Shown: positions 49,994 to 58,939, counted from the stretch's first letter. The stretch: 64,000 nt of DNA from VXOI01 sp965261945 (GCA_965261945.1 CBDHEF010000001.1:62001-126000); one strand, 5' to 3'. Notes: a model not told the origin generated them from the sequence alone. A program made the numbers and translations.

Positions 49994-51450
49994 GGCCGGT
50001 TGCGCAGCTCCTCCAGCGCGATGCTTGCCTGTCGCCGCAACTGGCCCGAGGCTACCCGTTCTTCGTCAACCGCCTTGAAGACGTCAACGGCGTAGGGCGT
50101 CCAGGAACCGGCCAGGGTTCGGAATGCGCCTTCCTCCCGCTCTGCCGCCTCCACCATCAGGGTGTAGACGGGAAGGAGGAATCCGGACTGTGGGAGGTCC
50201 CTCACCTGTAGGGCCAGCCCCCCGGCCTGTCGGCTGAACTCGGTCAGCCGCATACCCACTTCGACCCGGTCGCAGCCGCCGTCGGTCGCCCGCCAGTCGG
50301 AGAAACCCTCGTAGAACTGGTTCCATTCACGGACAAACACCCGGTACTGCACGCCGAAGCCCTTGAGGTCTTCCAGGTTTTCCGCCGACTTGTCGTTGAC
50401 TATTTCCTCGATGGATTTCTCCACTGCTTCAAGGGCCGCTTCGCTTCTCTCGATGGCGGCGTTCAACTCCTCCGCCGGTGAAAGTGCAATTTCCTGCGGC
50501 CCGTCGGATGCGTCGGGATCTCCGGCAGACGCTTCGGGAACGCCTTCCGTTACTACTTGGGTCGGAACCGGGGTGTTGGCGGACCTGGAATCGGGCGGCT
50601 CGGACAGGGATTCCGCCAAGTACTCCAGCTTTTCCAGCTCGATTTCCGAGGCGTCCTGGAGGGTCTCAATCAGTTCCTCGCTGGTGTCCGTGGGCGTGAG
50701 CTCGCCGATCTCAGAGACTATCTCGCTGAACTGCTCAATGAGCTGTGCATAGCCCGCAATCCGGGCCTCGGCCTCCAGCCTTCGTTCCTTCTTTACAAGG
50801 GTGGAGTAGTCGTCGTGGAAGTCGTCCCAAGCGTCCGCGATGTCGTCGAAGGTCTTGGAAAACTCCTCCATCTCTGCCACTTCGTCCGTGGTCGGGCCCT
50901 CCTCGAACTCGTCCTGAAGCTGGAATGACAGGTCCGCGACTTCGTTTTGAGCGCGCCCGGCCTCGGCTCGCTTCACTTCGACCGCCTCGAGAAGGGAGAT
51001 ATTGCCGGGTTGCCAGCGGTCCCGCAACTGCCGGAACGCAGCCTCTTCCGCGTTGGCGGCGTCAATCAGCAGGTCGGCCAACTCCATGGTGCTGGTGGCC
51101 CTGGGCAGGTCCCTGGCGCTGTGGGTGATAGCGCCGAAAGACACCGCAAAGTCTCGCAGGGACTCCCGAGCTGTGCTGGGATGACAGGCAGTCAAGTTCG
51201 CCTGCCAATCGTCGAATTCCTGGTAGAACTGCTCCCGTTCTTCGCCGATGCTCTGCTGCTGGCTGGCGAACTCCTCGATGGTTGCCCGCTCTGCACCTGT
51301 CAGAGGCCTGGCAGGCTCAACTGGCGACTGGGTGGGAAGCAGCCCCTGGGACGCGGGAGTCTCATCTCCGTCTTGGCTGCAGGCGATCAACGCGACTAGC
51401 GCCAGTATCAGGGCGGGCAGGAAAATACGGAATCCGAATCGCAGCTTCAT
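49990..51450 (-). CDS. Lipoprotein with two related helical halves
   Basis: A 486-residue predicted lipoprotein: signal peptide with lipobox ALIAC (about residues 20-24), then two homologous, mostly helical halves. REQFYQEFDDWQANLTACHPSTA...ITHSARDLPRA...DAANAEEAAFRQLRDRWQPG matches WNQFYEGFSDWRATDGGCDRVEV...LALQVRDLPQS...EAAEREEGAFRTLAGSWTPY. A Ser/Thr/Pro linker lies between. I do not know the family. It is three bases downstream of the DUF4350-like gene and forms an operon with it and sppA, so an envelope function is likely. Confidence 0.65.
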   Translation of the reverse strand: MKLRFGFRIFLPALILALVALIACSQDGDETPASQGLLPTQSPVEPARPLTGAERATIEEFASQQQSIGEEREQFYQEFDDWQANLTACHPSTARESLRDFAVSFGAITHSARDLPRATSTMELADLLIDAANAEEAAFRQLRDRWQPGNISLLEAVEVKRAEAGRAQNEVADLSFQLQDEFEEGPTTDEVAEMEEFSKTFDDIADAWDDFHDDYSTLVKKERRLEAEARIAGYAQLIEQFSEIVSEIGELTPTDTSEELIETLQDASEIELEKLEYLAESLSEPPDSRSANTPVPTQVVTEGVPEASAGDPDASDGPQEIALSPAEELNAAIERSEAALEAVEKSIEEIVNDKSAENLEDLKGFGVQYRVFVREWNQFYEGFSDWRATDGGCDRVEVGMRLTEFSRQAGGLALQVRDLPQSGFLLPVYTLMVEAAEREEGAFRTLAGSWTPYAVDVFKAVDEERVASGQLRRQASIALEELRNRP

Positions 51451-51453
51451 AAT

Positions 51454-52830
51454 CTACTGGCCCATTTCCTCGAACATGCGTATTGCCACGAAATCACTCA
51501 CCAGATCCCTCCTGAACTCACCGGAGAACAGTCTGCTCACCGCGCTGGTCAAGGTCTGCGGCGTGTCCGCCAGGATGACCAGCATATCCCGGCTCCGGCT
51601 CTGGTCCAGCACTATCACCGCGGTGCCGTCCAACCCCAGTTCCGGGGCAAATGCAGTTCCCAGCCTGTCGTCCACCCGCACACCTGCGCCTTGCAGGTGT
51701 TGACTTACCCGTGGCGCGTCTTCAAACAAACCCAGGAATACCGAGTCCCGGCTGACGTCTTCGGCTGAGCCGACCCGGGAAGACAGCCGGTAGAGGGCCA
51801 GGCTGTTTTTCATTTGCAGGCCGGTTTTCAGCAGCGACTCGCGGCCGATAAGTATGTCCACTCCTTCGTCCCGGCCGGTTTCATAAAAATACGGGAAGTC
51901 CGACAGGTGGAACTCCCGGACGCTGTCCGTAACGTAGTCCGCGATGTTTGATACCAGCCGGCCGTTGTCCAGCAGGGAGTCATTGACCGGCACCATGAAG
52001 GTGAAGTCCGCGATGGCCAGCACATTGCGGCTGTCGCCCCAGGCGATGGGCGATAAACTCCCCACAGTGTTCAGCACCGAAGACTTGGTGCCGGGGCCGG
52101 CGAAGGCAAGCCCGCCGCCGGGAGACTGCACGGAGCCGGCGTATTCCAGCGTGATGGTATCCAGTCCCGCGGTGAGTTGGTCGGGCTGGAAGTCCCGAAT
52201 CAGGATGCGCCGGAAGTTGGCGTCGTTCTCCACGGTGTTGTAGAGGTAGTCGGCCTGGAAGTCCACACCAAACCGCTTGGCCAGCGCGTTGATTTTTTGC
52301 GGACGCCCCGGGTCGGAGACCAGCAGCAACTTGCCGCCCCTCTGCACGAACCGCTCCACCAGGGCCGCTTCGGCTTCGGTATAGGCCACCTGCGGCAGTA
52401 TGACAGCGAAGCTGTCGGCCCGGCGCAGCTTTTCCGCCAGTTGAGGCAGGCTGGGCTGGGGCTGGGGCTGGGGCTGACCCTGGGTTTGGGCTTGCGCCGG
52501 GGCTTCCAGCGGACCCAAATCGCCCAGGAACTCCACGTAGAAGCCCCGCTCCGCCACCCTTGCGGCGAAGTTGACCAGTTCGTTTTCTGTGAAGGAATTG
52601 CCGTGCTGCGCGTCCACCACCAGCAGCCCCTGCCGCAACTGACCGGGGGGCAGGGGAGCGGATACCCGCGAGGGCACGAAGGAAGTTTCTATCTGTTCAA
52701 AGGGTACGTCCGGCGTGGGAGGCGCGTCATAGCCCCCCCGGTAAAAGAGAAAGAACGCCACCAGGAATGCCACGACGGCAAAGAGGGGAAGCAGGGCAAA
52801 TATGGATAATCTAACGAGCATCGCCCACAT
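51454..52830 (-). CDS. Membrane protein with DUF4350/GldG-like domain
   Basis: A 458-residue protein with one N-terminal transmembrane helix (about 8-30) and a large extracytoplasmic part. LLVVDAQHGNSFTENELVNFAARVAERGFYVEFL (in part), VILPQVAYTEAEAALVERFVQRGGKLLLVSDPGRPQ (in part) and LAKRFGVDFQADYLYN resemble the DUF4350/GldG-like carbohydrate-free Rossmann-type domains found in ABC-linked gliding and secretion loci. No ABC partner is adjacent. Its start overlaps sppA by 20 bases, so it is translated in the same operon. Confidence 0.65.
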   Translation of the reverse strand: MWAMLVRLSIFALLPLFAVVAFLVAFFLFYRGGYDAPPTPDVPFEQIETSFVPSRVSAPLPPGQLRQGLLVVDAQHGNSFTENELVNFAARVAERGFYVEFLGDLGPLEAPAQAQTQGQPQPQPQPSLPQLAEKLRRADSFAVILPQVAYTEAEAALVERFVQRGGKLLLVSDPGRPQKINALAKRFGVDFQADYLYNTVENDANFRRILIRDFQPDQLTAGLDTITLEYAGSVQSPGGGLAFAGPGTKSSVLNTVGSLSPIAWGDSRNVLAIADFTFMVPVNDSLLDNGRLVSNIADYVTDSVREFHLSDFPYFYETGRDEGVDILIGRESLLKTGLQMKNSLALYRLSSRVGSAEDVSRDSVFLGLFEDAPRVSQHLQGAGVRVDDRLGTAFAPELGLDGTAVIVLDQSRSRDMLVILADTPQTLTSAVSRLFSGEFRRDLVSDFVAIRMFEEMGQ

Positions 52831-53866
52831 ACAGATAATAGATGTTGGGATGGTTCATTTCCAATGGGAACCCCGGAAGGGGGTCTTCCTGCTGCACCCC
52901 CAGCCTGCCGTAGAGGATCAGTCCGCGCAGAGCCTCCAGCCTTTCCAGGCTGCTGTTGGGCTCGATGCCCAGCGATTGCAGGGCAGGGTCGTCGCCCGCG
53001 TAGTTCCTGCCGCTGTTATTTCTGCTAAGAAGCGCCAGGGCGTCCGCCGATGCGTCTCCGCCGCCTGGGGAAGGCAAAATCCCTTCCAAGTTCTTGACTA
53101 ACCGCCGCAATACCTCCAGGTTCACGTCCACCAGGCCGTAGTTGGAAATACCGGCCAACTCCGCCGCCTTCTCGAATGCGTCGGTGTCGCCGCCCAGTTC
53201 GTCCGCCAATCCCAGCCTCACAGCCTGTATCCCGGTGTAGAGCCGTCCCTGCGCCAGTTCGTCTTGCGTGATTCGGAGGTTGTCGCCCCGTTCGCTGACC
53301 ACTATCTGCGCGAAGGCTACCTTGAGGTCTTCGAGGGCGCCGAGCCATTCTCGCCTGGAAAACCCGCTGGCCTTGTACGGCCCCGTGACCAGCACACTCT
53401 CGTCGGGCAATGGCGGAATCAGGGGGGCGGAAAAAGACACCACGCCCACGTTGCCCACCAGCGACGATGTTTGCGCGTAGGTGTGGCTGGCTCCCATCGC
53501 CATCATGTACCCGCCGCTGGCGACCAAGCCGTTCATCACCATCACCACCGGCTTTTCCTCGCGTAGCTTGGCCATCTCCCGGTATAGCCGTTCGCTGGCG
53601 GCGGCACCCCCGCCGGGGCTGGTGATTTTGATGACCACCGCCTCGATGGAGTCGTCCCGGCGGGCATACTTCAGGTACTCGCTGATAACGTAGGACGTGT
53701 CTTCGGAGATGACTGTGAAAGGCACGTCAATCACGCCGATCTTGGGCTGACCCGGAAAGACAAACGCAAAGATAAGCAGCCCAGCCGCCACGCCCAAGGC
53801 TGCCATGAGCGCCGCAACGACGAACCGCCTGGTCAGCATACTTCCAAGGGAGTAAGAGAGGCCCAT
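52811..53866 (-). CDS. Signal peptide peptidase SppA-like (S49) protease
   Basis: A 351-residue S49 peptidase with an N-terminal membrane anchor (about 14-36). VIKITSPGGGAAASERLYREM is at about 100-120 in part, the nucleophile Ser lies in MNGLVASGGYMMAMGA, and the catalytic Lys in GPYKASGFSRREW. S49 enzymes cut leftover signal peptides in the membrane. It is the first gene of a three-gene operon with a DUF4350-like protein and a lipoprotein; AGTAAGAGAG precedes its ATG. Confidence 0.85.
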   Translation of the reverse strand: MGLSYSLGSMLTRRFVVAALMAALGVAAGLLIFAFVFPGQPKIGVIDVPFTVISEDTSYVISEYLKYARRDDSIEAVVIKITSPGGGAAASERLYREMAKLREEKPVVMVMNGLVASGGYMMAMGASHTYAQTSSLVGNVGVVSFSAPLIPPLPDESVLVTGPYKASGFSRREWLGALEDLKVAFAQIVVSERGDNLRITQDELAQGRLYTGIQAVRLGLADELGGDTDAFEKAAELAGISNYGLVDVNLEVLRRLVKNLEGILPSPGGGDASADALALLSRNNSGRNYAGDDPALQSLGIEPNSSLERLEALRGLILYGRLGVQQEDPLPGFPLEMNHPNIYYLYVGDAR

Positions 53867-54042
53867 CTATCGTCGTAACACTCCAGAATCAGGTTCCGCA
53901 GGGCAGGACGCAAGAACACGCAATCGAATCCGCACTCTTGCGTAGCTGTCCTGACGGTACAGAAGAATCAGCTTACCAGATTACGGCTTGGTGAAATAGT
54001 TGGATTTCCCGCAGGCCCTGCGACTTTTCCTTCGCCCAACCC

Positions 54043-54450
54043 CTACGCCGAAACCTCCTGGTGGCGGGGGTGGAAGCCCGAGCGGTCCTTGAAGGCGCCG
54101 GTCTCAGGGAAGATCTGGCGGTAGAGGCCGCGGGTGCGGGCCTTGATGGTCTTGCTGACGCGGGTGTACAGAGCGGTGGGATCAGCCTGCTGCTCCTGGT
54201 ACATCTTGCTTTGCAGCGGGCTGCCGTCTTCCAGTTCCCAGATGCACAGGTACTTGAGCGCGCCCTCGCCCTCCTCCAGCTTGAACCGCCGGGCGCTGAC
54301 GTAGCCGGGAATCTCCATCCGCTCCGGCAGGTGCTGCTCGTTGTACCACTTATTGAATTCCGCCTCGTCCTCCGGGTCAACCTCCATGGTGACCACCAGT
54401 ACCGTGGTGCCGATGTGCTGCGTGGGGGCGTTGCCGTTCCGGTCCTGCAT
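54043..54450 (-). CDS. EthD/DUF4286-like dimeric alpha-beta barrel protein
   Basis: A 135-residue protein. DPEDEAEFNKWYNEQHLPERMEIPGYVSARRFKL (in part, about 26-58), with the conserved W-Y-N-x-x-H-L-P block, is typical of EthD/DUF4286-type ferredoxin-like barrels. These bind small hydrophobic or aromatic compounds. It is divergent from the CoxS-like gene. No ribosome site is stronger than AGGAGAAGC before the ATG. Confidence 0.75.
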   Translation of the reverse strand: MQDRNGNAPTQHIGTTVLVVTMEVDPEDEAEFNKWYNEQHLPERMEIPGYVSARRFKLEEGEGALKYLCIWELEDGSPLQSKMYQEQQADPTALYTRVSKTIKARTRGLYRQIFPETGAFKDRSGFHPRHQEVSA

Positions 54451-54535
54451 GATGCTTCTCCTTTCGGCTTGGCGCGATGATCTCGCGCGTAGCGAGATGA
54501 CTCAGCGCCAGTATAGCAACGCGGGGAAGTCGCGG

Positions 54536-54564
54536 TTGACGCTATGACTACATAACGCTATTGT
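54536..54564 (+). promoter_or_regulatory. Promoter placing the CoxS-like start at the transcript 5' end
   Basis: TTGACG (54536-54541), a 17-base spacer, and TATTGT (54559-54564). The ATG at 54572 starts seven bases after the -10, exactly the spacing seen at 14857-14885, and leaves no ribosome site, so the transcript is probably leaderless. The -10 is a 4/6 match. Confidence 0.5.
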
Positions 54565-54571
54565 GTCTGCG

Positions 54572-55054
54572 ATGGTTAAGCTGAACGTCAACGGGCTGGA
54601 ACGCGAGGCTGACGCACCGGCGGGACGGCTGCTGCTGGACTTCCTGCGCTACGACCTGGGGCTGACAGGCTCCAAGGAGGGCTGCGGCGTGGGCGTCTGC
54701 GGAGCCTGCACCGTGCTGGTGGATGGCGAGTTGCACGCCTCCTGCATCACCCTGGCCGTCGCCGTCGAGGGCGCCGAGGTAACGACCATCGAAGGCATCG
54801 CCGATGAAGGCCGACTCCACCCGGTGCAGCAGGCGTTCATTGACCACGGCGGCTTCCAGTGCGGCATCTGCACTCCGGGCCAGGTCGTCGCCGCCAAGGC
54901 CCTGCTGGACTTCAACCCCCAGCCCACCGAGGACGACATCAAGGAATGGATGATGGGCAACCTCTGCCGCTGCACCGGCTACTACGGCATCATCAACTCG
55001 GTGGCCGCCGCAGCGCGGGGGAATGGCAACCGCCGGTGCACGGCGGCCCGGTAA
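54572..55054 (+). CDS. CoxS-type [2Fe-2S] subunit of a molybdenum hydroxylase
   Basis: A 160-residue iron-sulfur subunit. The plant-type cluster ligands are in GCGVGVCGACTVLVDG (about 42-57), the second cluster in GGFQCGICTPGQVV and LCRCTGYYGI. It transfers electrons in xanthine dehydrogenase/CO dehydrogenase-type enzymes. GTG 54563 is an alternative start. The flavin subunit follows after three bases, but the large molybdopterin subunit is not in this locus. Confidence 0.9.
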   Translation: MVKLNVNGLEREADAPAGRLLLDFLRYDLGLTGSKEGCGVGVCGACTVLVDGELHASCITLAVAVEGAEVTTIEGIADEGRLHPVQQAFIDHGGFQCGICTPGQVVAAKALLDFNPQPTEDDIKEWMMGNLCRCTGYYGIINSVAAAARGNGNRRCTAAR

Positions 55055-55057
55055 TTG

Positions 55058-55987
55058 ATGATAGATTTCGAGTTCCATAACCCGTCGTCGCTGGACGACG
55101 CGTTGGAGATGCTGGCCCGCTACGGCGACGACGCGCGGCTGATGGCCGGCGGCACCGCCCTGGTGTTGCAGATGAAGCAGCGGTTCGCCCAGCCCGCCCA
55201 TGTCATCGGCCTGCGATCACTGGGCCAATCCAACGGACTGGGCGCTGTCGAAGAAACTGGCCACGGACTGCGCATCGGCGCCCTCTGCACCCTGCGGCGG
55301 CTGGAAGACAACCCGCTGCTTCGTGAGCGTATCCCCCTGCTGGCCTCGACCTTGGGGCGGGTCGCCACCCGCCGCATCCGCAGCATGGCCACCATCGGCG
55401 GCGGGCTGGTCAACGGCGACCCGAACCAGGACCCGCCGCCCGCGCTCATCGCTCTCGACGCGGCGGCGGAGTTGACTTCCGCCGCCGGCTCCCGCGTCTG
55501 CCCCGTCGAAGAGCTTTTCATTGACTACTACGAGACCGACGTGCGCCCCGGCGAGGTGCTTACCGCCGTCCACGTCCCCGTGCCGACGGCGGATAGCTGC
55601 GGCGCATACCTGAAGTTTCTGCCGCGCACCGCCGACGACTACGCCACGGTGTCAGTGGCCGCGGTTGTGTCGCGCCTGCCGGACAACACCTGCCGCGAGG
55701 CCCGCATCGTCCTCGGCGCGGCGGGGACGACGCCCATCCGCGCCCGCGCCGCCGAAGACCTGCTGCGCGGCCAGGAACTTACGGATGACGCCATCCGCGC
55801 CGCTGCCGACACCGTCCCGGATGCCGTGGACCCGCTGGACGACTTTCGCGGCTCGGCAGACTACAAGCGCGAGATGGCCGGGGTGTTCACCCGCCGGGCG
55901 CTGGCTCAAGCCCTCTCAACCGTTTCCTCTCCCCACGGGGATTCAACTATCCCCTCTCCCCTTGGGAGAGGGAGAGGGTCAAGGTGA
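55058..55987 (+). CDS. CoxM-type FAD-binding subunit of a molybdenum hydroxylase
   Basis: A 309-residue FAD-binding_5 protein from ATG 55058. DDARLMAGGTALVLQMKQRF (24-43) and TIGGGLVNGDPNQDPPPALIAL (in part, about 108-130) carry the two FAD-contact loops AGGT and TIGG-x-x-x-x-G-D-P. The C-terminal CO_deh_flav_C domain follows (KFLPRTADDYATVSVAA). The last 20 codons run through a dispersed ccctctccc repeat. It passes electrons from the CoxS-like protein to an acceptor. Confidence 0.88.
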   Translation: MIDFEFHNPSSLDDALEMLARYGDDARLMAGGTALVLQMKQRFAQPAHVIGLRSLGQSNGLGAVEETGHGLRIGALCTLRRLEDNPLLRERIPLLASTLGRVATRRIRSMATIGGGLVNGDPNQDPPPALIALDAAAELTSAAGSRVCPVEELFIDYYETDVRPGEVLTAVHVPVPTADSCGAYLKFLPRTADDYATVSVAAVVSRLPDNTCREARIVLGAAGTTPIRARAAEDLLRGQELTDDAIRAAADTVPDAVDPLDDFRGSADYKREMAGVFTRRALAQALSTVSSPHGDSTIPSPLGRGRGSR

Positions 55988-56015
55988 GGGCGAGGGCAAC
56001 GGGAGCGGCGGCGCT

Positions 56016-56471
56016 GTGAAATTGGAGAGCAGTTGTACAGTCCCCGTCGGGCTTGCCGAGACCTGGGACTACCTGATGGACGTCGCAACCGCCGCCAAGT
56101 GCGTCCCCGGCGTCGTTGACGCGGCCCCGGACGGCGACGGCTGCTATCGCGGCACCCTGCGGGCGCGGGTTGGCCCGATGAGCATAACATTGTCCGGCAC
56201 TGTTACCGTTCAGGAACAGGAGCCGGACTCGGGCCGCGCCCGCTTCCTCGTGGAAGCCGGAGACCGGCGCGTCGGTGGCGGCGTGAAGACCGATATGCAG
56301 GTGCAGTTGAAGGCCACGCCCTCCGGTGAGACCGAGCTGCTCATCGAGACCGATACCACCTTCATGGGCCGTCTGGGGGAGCTGGGACAGCCGGTTATCC
56401 GTCGCAAGGCCCAATCCACCATCGAAGAATTCGCCCGGAACCTGGCCCGGGAACTATCGGCGCGGGGTTAG
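56016..56471 (+). CDS. CoxG-type SRPBCC protein
   Basis: About 151 residues from GTG 56016. KLESSCTVPVGLAETWDYLMDVATAAKCVPGV (in part), FLVEAGDRRVGGGVKTDMQVQL and LIETDTTFMGRLGELGQPVIRRKAQ are the CoxG (CO dehydrogenase subunit G) pattern of the START/SRPBCC fold. In coxSLM clusters CoxG helps membrane recruitment or maturation. The start follows GGGAG at about 12 bases. Together with the two upstream genes it forms a S-M-G operon lacking L. Confidence 0.82.
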   Translation: MKLESSCTVPVGLAETWDYLMDVATAAKCVPGVVDAAPDGDGCYRGTLRARVGPMSITLSGTVTVQEQEPDSGRARFLVEAGDRRVGGGVKTDMQVQLKATPSGETELLIETDTTFMGRLGELGQPVIRRKAQSTIEEFARNLARELSARG

Positions 56472-56499
56472 GGCTGGAGAGTTGGAAGATCGGGGCGAT

Positions 56500-56760
56500 A
56501 TGTCCGAAGTCGAAAAGTACCCGGAACTGCCGGTGGACTATTCCCCCGATACCGGCGTGCTGGTCTTCGGCAACCGGGAAGAGGCTTTGCGCAGTGAAGA
56601 GATGGTGGAGAACCTCACCGCTCATATCGGCGCCAGCGGATTGGCCAACAGATTCACGCTGGAGAACGCATCGGTCATCCTGCTTCAACACTTCAGGAAT
56701 TCCATAGACAAGGACGACCCCGTGGCAAGCGGGACGGGCTCCCCTGGGCTTTCGGTATAG
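56500..56760 (+). CDS. Small hypothetical protein after CoxG
   Basis: An 86-residue acidic protein (SEVEKYPELPVDYSPDTGVLVFG, then VENLTAHIGASGLANRFTLENASVILLQHF). Composition is gene-like, but there is no family match and no clear ribosome site. It lies 28 bases after the CoxG-like gene and probably shares its transcript. Confidence 0.45.
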   Translation: MSEVEKYPELPVDYSPDTGVLVFGNREEALRSEEMVENLTAHIGASGLANRFTLENASVILLQHFRNSIDKDDPVASGTGSPGLSV

Positions 56761-56824
56761 CCTGTTCAGTGACAAAACCATATTCCCAATCCTGACTCCC
56801 CAATCCTAATCATCGAGGGTTGCC

Positions 56825-58711
56825 GTGTGTGGCATCGTTGCTTACGTCGGGCGAAATGACGCCTGGCCCATCATCTACGAAGGCCTGAAGCGGCTGGAAT
56901 ACCGGGGCTACGACAGCGCCGGCATTGCCGTGGTTGACGACTCCGGCGCGCTCCACCTCCGCAAGACTGTCGGCAAGGTCAGCGGGCTGAACGCCGAAAT
57001 CAACGGCTCCGCGCCGCGCGGCTCCTTGGGGCTGGGCCACACCCGTTGGGCCACCCACGGCGCTCCCTCCCGTGCCAACGCCCACCCACACACCGATTGC
57101 AGCCGCCGCGTTGCCCTGGTGCACAACGGCATCGTCGAGAACTACCTGGAACTCAAGCGCCGGCTCACCGCCTCAGGCCACGTCTTCCAGTCGGAGACCG
57201 ATACCGAAGCCCTGTCGCACCTCGTTGAGGAGGGGCTGTCGCTGGGGTTGAGCTTCGAGGAAGCCTTCTTGCGGATGGGCCGCATGGTCAAGGGATCGTC
57301 GGCCATCACCGCCACGCTCCAAGGGGAAGACGGCCCCATCTGCGCCATGCGGCTGGGCTATGCCGGGGGCATAGTCGTGGCCCACCACGACGGACAGGGC
57401 ATCGTCGCCAGCGACCTGCCGGCCCTGCTGCCGGTGCTGGAGCGCGGCGCCCGTCCCTCGACAGGCTCAGGACAAGTGGGGGTGGGCGTGGGCTTCCTGG
57501 AGGGCGGCGAAATGGCCGTGGTGAGCCGCGAGGGGGTGCTGTACCGCGACCTCCAGGGGAACCCCATCGTCAAGGAGCCGCGCCGCGTTTCCCGCGACGA
57601 CGTGCTGGTTGACAAGGGCGGCTACCGTCACTTCATGCTCAAGGAAATCATGGACCAGCCCCAGGCGATGACCGCCGCCCTGCGAGACCGGGCCGACTTC
57701 GCCAACGGGCGGGTGGAGTTTCCCGGCTTCCCCCTCTCGGAACCCGAAGTCACGCAGTTGGAGCGTGTGCTGCTCATTGGCTGCGGCACCAGCCTGCACG
57801 CGGCGCAGGTGGGCCGCCACTACATCGAGCGGCTGGCCGGCATCCCAGCCGAGGCCGAAAGCGCGTCGGAGTTCCGATACCGCGACCCCATCATAGGGCC
57901 GCGCACCCTGGTGGTGTCCATAGGGCAGTCGGGCGAGACCGCCGACACCGTGGCCGCGATGCACCTGGCCCGCGAGAAGGGAGCGACACTGGTCACCATC
58001 TGCAACGCCGAGGAGAGCCAGGCCGCACGAGTCGCCGACGGGGCGCTCTATATGCGCGCCGGGCTGGAGGTGGGCGTAGCCAGCACCAAGACCTTCGTTG
58101 CATCGCTTACCATCCTGCAACTGCTGGCGGCCTACCTGGGCGGCATTCGCGGGCGCCTGGGTGCGGATGACGTGCGCCGGCTGGTGGATGACCTGGCCCG
58201 CGGCCCCGGACTCATCGGCGAGATACTGGCCGAGGCCGACAGCTACCACGAACTGGCCCGGCGGGTCGGGCATTACAATAACTTCCTTTTCCTGGGCCGC
58301 GGGGCCAACGCGGCCATCGCTTCCGAAGGGGCCTTGAAGCTCAAGGAAATCAGCTACATTCACGCCGAGGGCTACCCGGCCGGCGAGATGAAGCACGGCC
58401 CCATCGCCCTCATCGACCCAGGAATGTGTACCGTCGCCCTGGCCCCCCGCGACGGCCTGCGCGACAAGACGCTGAGCAACATCAAGGAAGTGAAGGCGCG
58501 GGACGGGGCAGTCGTGGCCGTCCTGACCGAGGGCGACGAGGATGCGGCGGCCCAGGTGGACTATCCGTTGTTCATCCCGGAGGCGCCCGAGCTGTTGCAG
58601 CCGCTCCTTACGACTGTGCCGCTGCAACTGTTGTCCTATCACATCGCGCTGCTGCGCGGCTGCGACGTGGACCAGCCCCGCAATCTCGCCAAGTCCGTGA
58701 CGGTCGAGTAG
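56825..58711 (+). CDS. glmS: Glutamine--fructose-6-phosphate aminotransferase
   Basis: A 628-residue GlmS. CGIVAYVGRNDAWP starts at residue 2 (nucleophile Cys after Met removal; start codon GTG, GAGGG upstream). The glutaminase domain covers about 2-230, followed by two SIS domains (LIGCGTSLHAAQVG, VVSIGQSGETADTVAAM, GVASTKTFVA, FLGRGANAAIASEGALKLKEISYIHAEGYPAGEMKHG in part), ending PRNLAKSVTVE. It makes glucosamine-6-phosphate for peptidoglycan. Residues near 209-217 (RPSTGSGQVG) come from a dispersed DNA repeat inserted in frame and are absent from typical GlmS proteins. No glmS ribozyme is seen upstream. Confidence 0.95.
   Translation: MCGIVAYVGRNDAWPIIYEGLKRLEYRGYDSAGIAVVDDSGALHLRKTVGKVSGLNAEINGSAPRGSLGLGHTRWATHGAPSRANAHPHTDCSRRVALVHNGIVENYLELKRRLTASGHVFQSETDTEALSHLVEEGLSLGLSFEEAFLRMGRMVKGSSAITATLQGEDGPICAMRLGYAGGIVVAHHDGQGIVASDLPALLPVLERGARPSTGSGQVGVGVGFLEGGEMAVVSREGVLYRDLQGNPIVKEPRRVSRDDVLVDKGGYRHFMLKEIMDQPQAMTAALRDRADFANGRVEFPGFPLSEPEVTQLERVLLIGCGTSLHAAQVGRHYIERLAGIPAEAESASEFRYRDPIIGPRTLVVSIGQSGETADTVAAMHLAREKGATLVTICNAEESQAARVADGALYMRAGLEVGVASTKTFVASLTILQLLAAYLGGIRGRLGADDVRRLVDDLARGPGLIGEILAEADSYHELARRVGHYNNFLFLGRGANAAIASEGALKLKEISYIHAEGYPAGEMKHGPIALIDPGMCTVALAPRDGLRDKTLSNIKEVKARDGAVVAVLTEGDEDAAAQVDYPLFIPEAPELLQPLLTTVPLQLLSYHIALLRGCDVDQPRNLAKSVTVE
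57452..57478. repeat. Dispersed cctgagc/gctcagg repeat inside glmS
   Basis: cgtccctcgacaggctcag (57452-57470) and the following gacaagtg match the intergenic repeat at 12.9 and 21.9 kb. It lies in the linker between the glutaminase and SIS domains, in frame, so an intergenic repeat has been captured as coding sequence. Confidence 0.75.
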
Positions 58712-58737
58712 AGTCTGCCCGGGCCGGCGCGAAATTC

Positions 58738-58776
58738 CCCTCTCCTTCAAGCCTCTCCTTCAAGCCTCTCCTGCAA
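58738..58776. repeat. 13-bp tandem repeat
   Basis: Three near-identical units of cctctccttcaag in a row directly after glmS, derived from the ccctctccc-type dispersed repeat. Confidence 0.7.
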
Positions 58777-58874
58777 GTGTGATGGTGAAACTGTGGGGAA
58801 GACGGCAACAAAGGGTTGCATACGGCCTGTCATGGTGGAATGATAGTTACGCACCCGGCGATTGCGTCCCCAGC

Positions 58875-58924
58875 GGCCTGGCGGCTGTTCGCGTGCTTGC
58901 CGCCCGGCCTTTTATTTTGATTTT
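58875..58924 (+). terminator. Terminator/attenuator before the glycosyltransferase
   Basis: ggcctggcggc (58875-58885) pairs with gccgcccggcc (58899-58909) with a single bulge on each side, followed by TTTTATTTTGATTTT. It ends only 15 bases before the ATG at 58940, too close to be an ordinary glmS terminator (glmS ends 164 bases upstream), so attenuation of the next gene is possible. Confidence 0.65.
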
Positions 58925-58939
58925 GAGGAACCGAAAGGA

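Noticed and set aside
56761..56824. glmS ribozyme upstream of glmS
   Set aside because: Only 64 bases separate the genes, and no ribozyme core was recognised.
57467..58750. 427-codon minus-strand frame opposite glmS
   Set aside because: Shadow frame with no recognisable domain.
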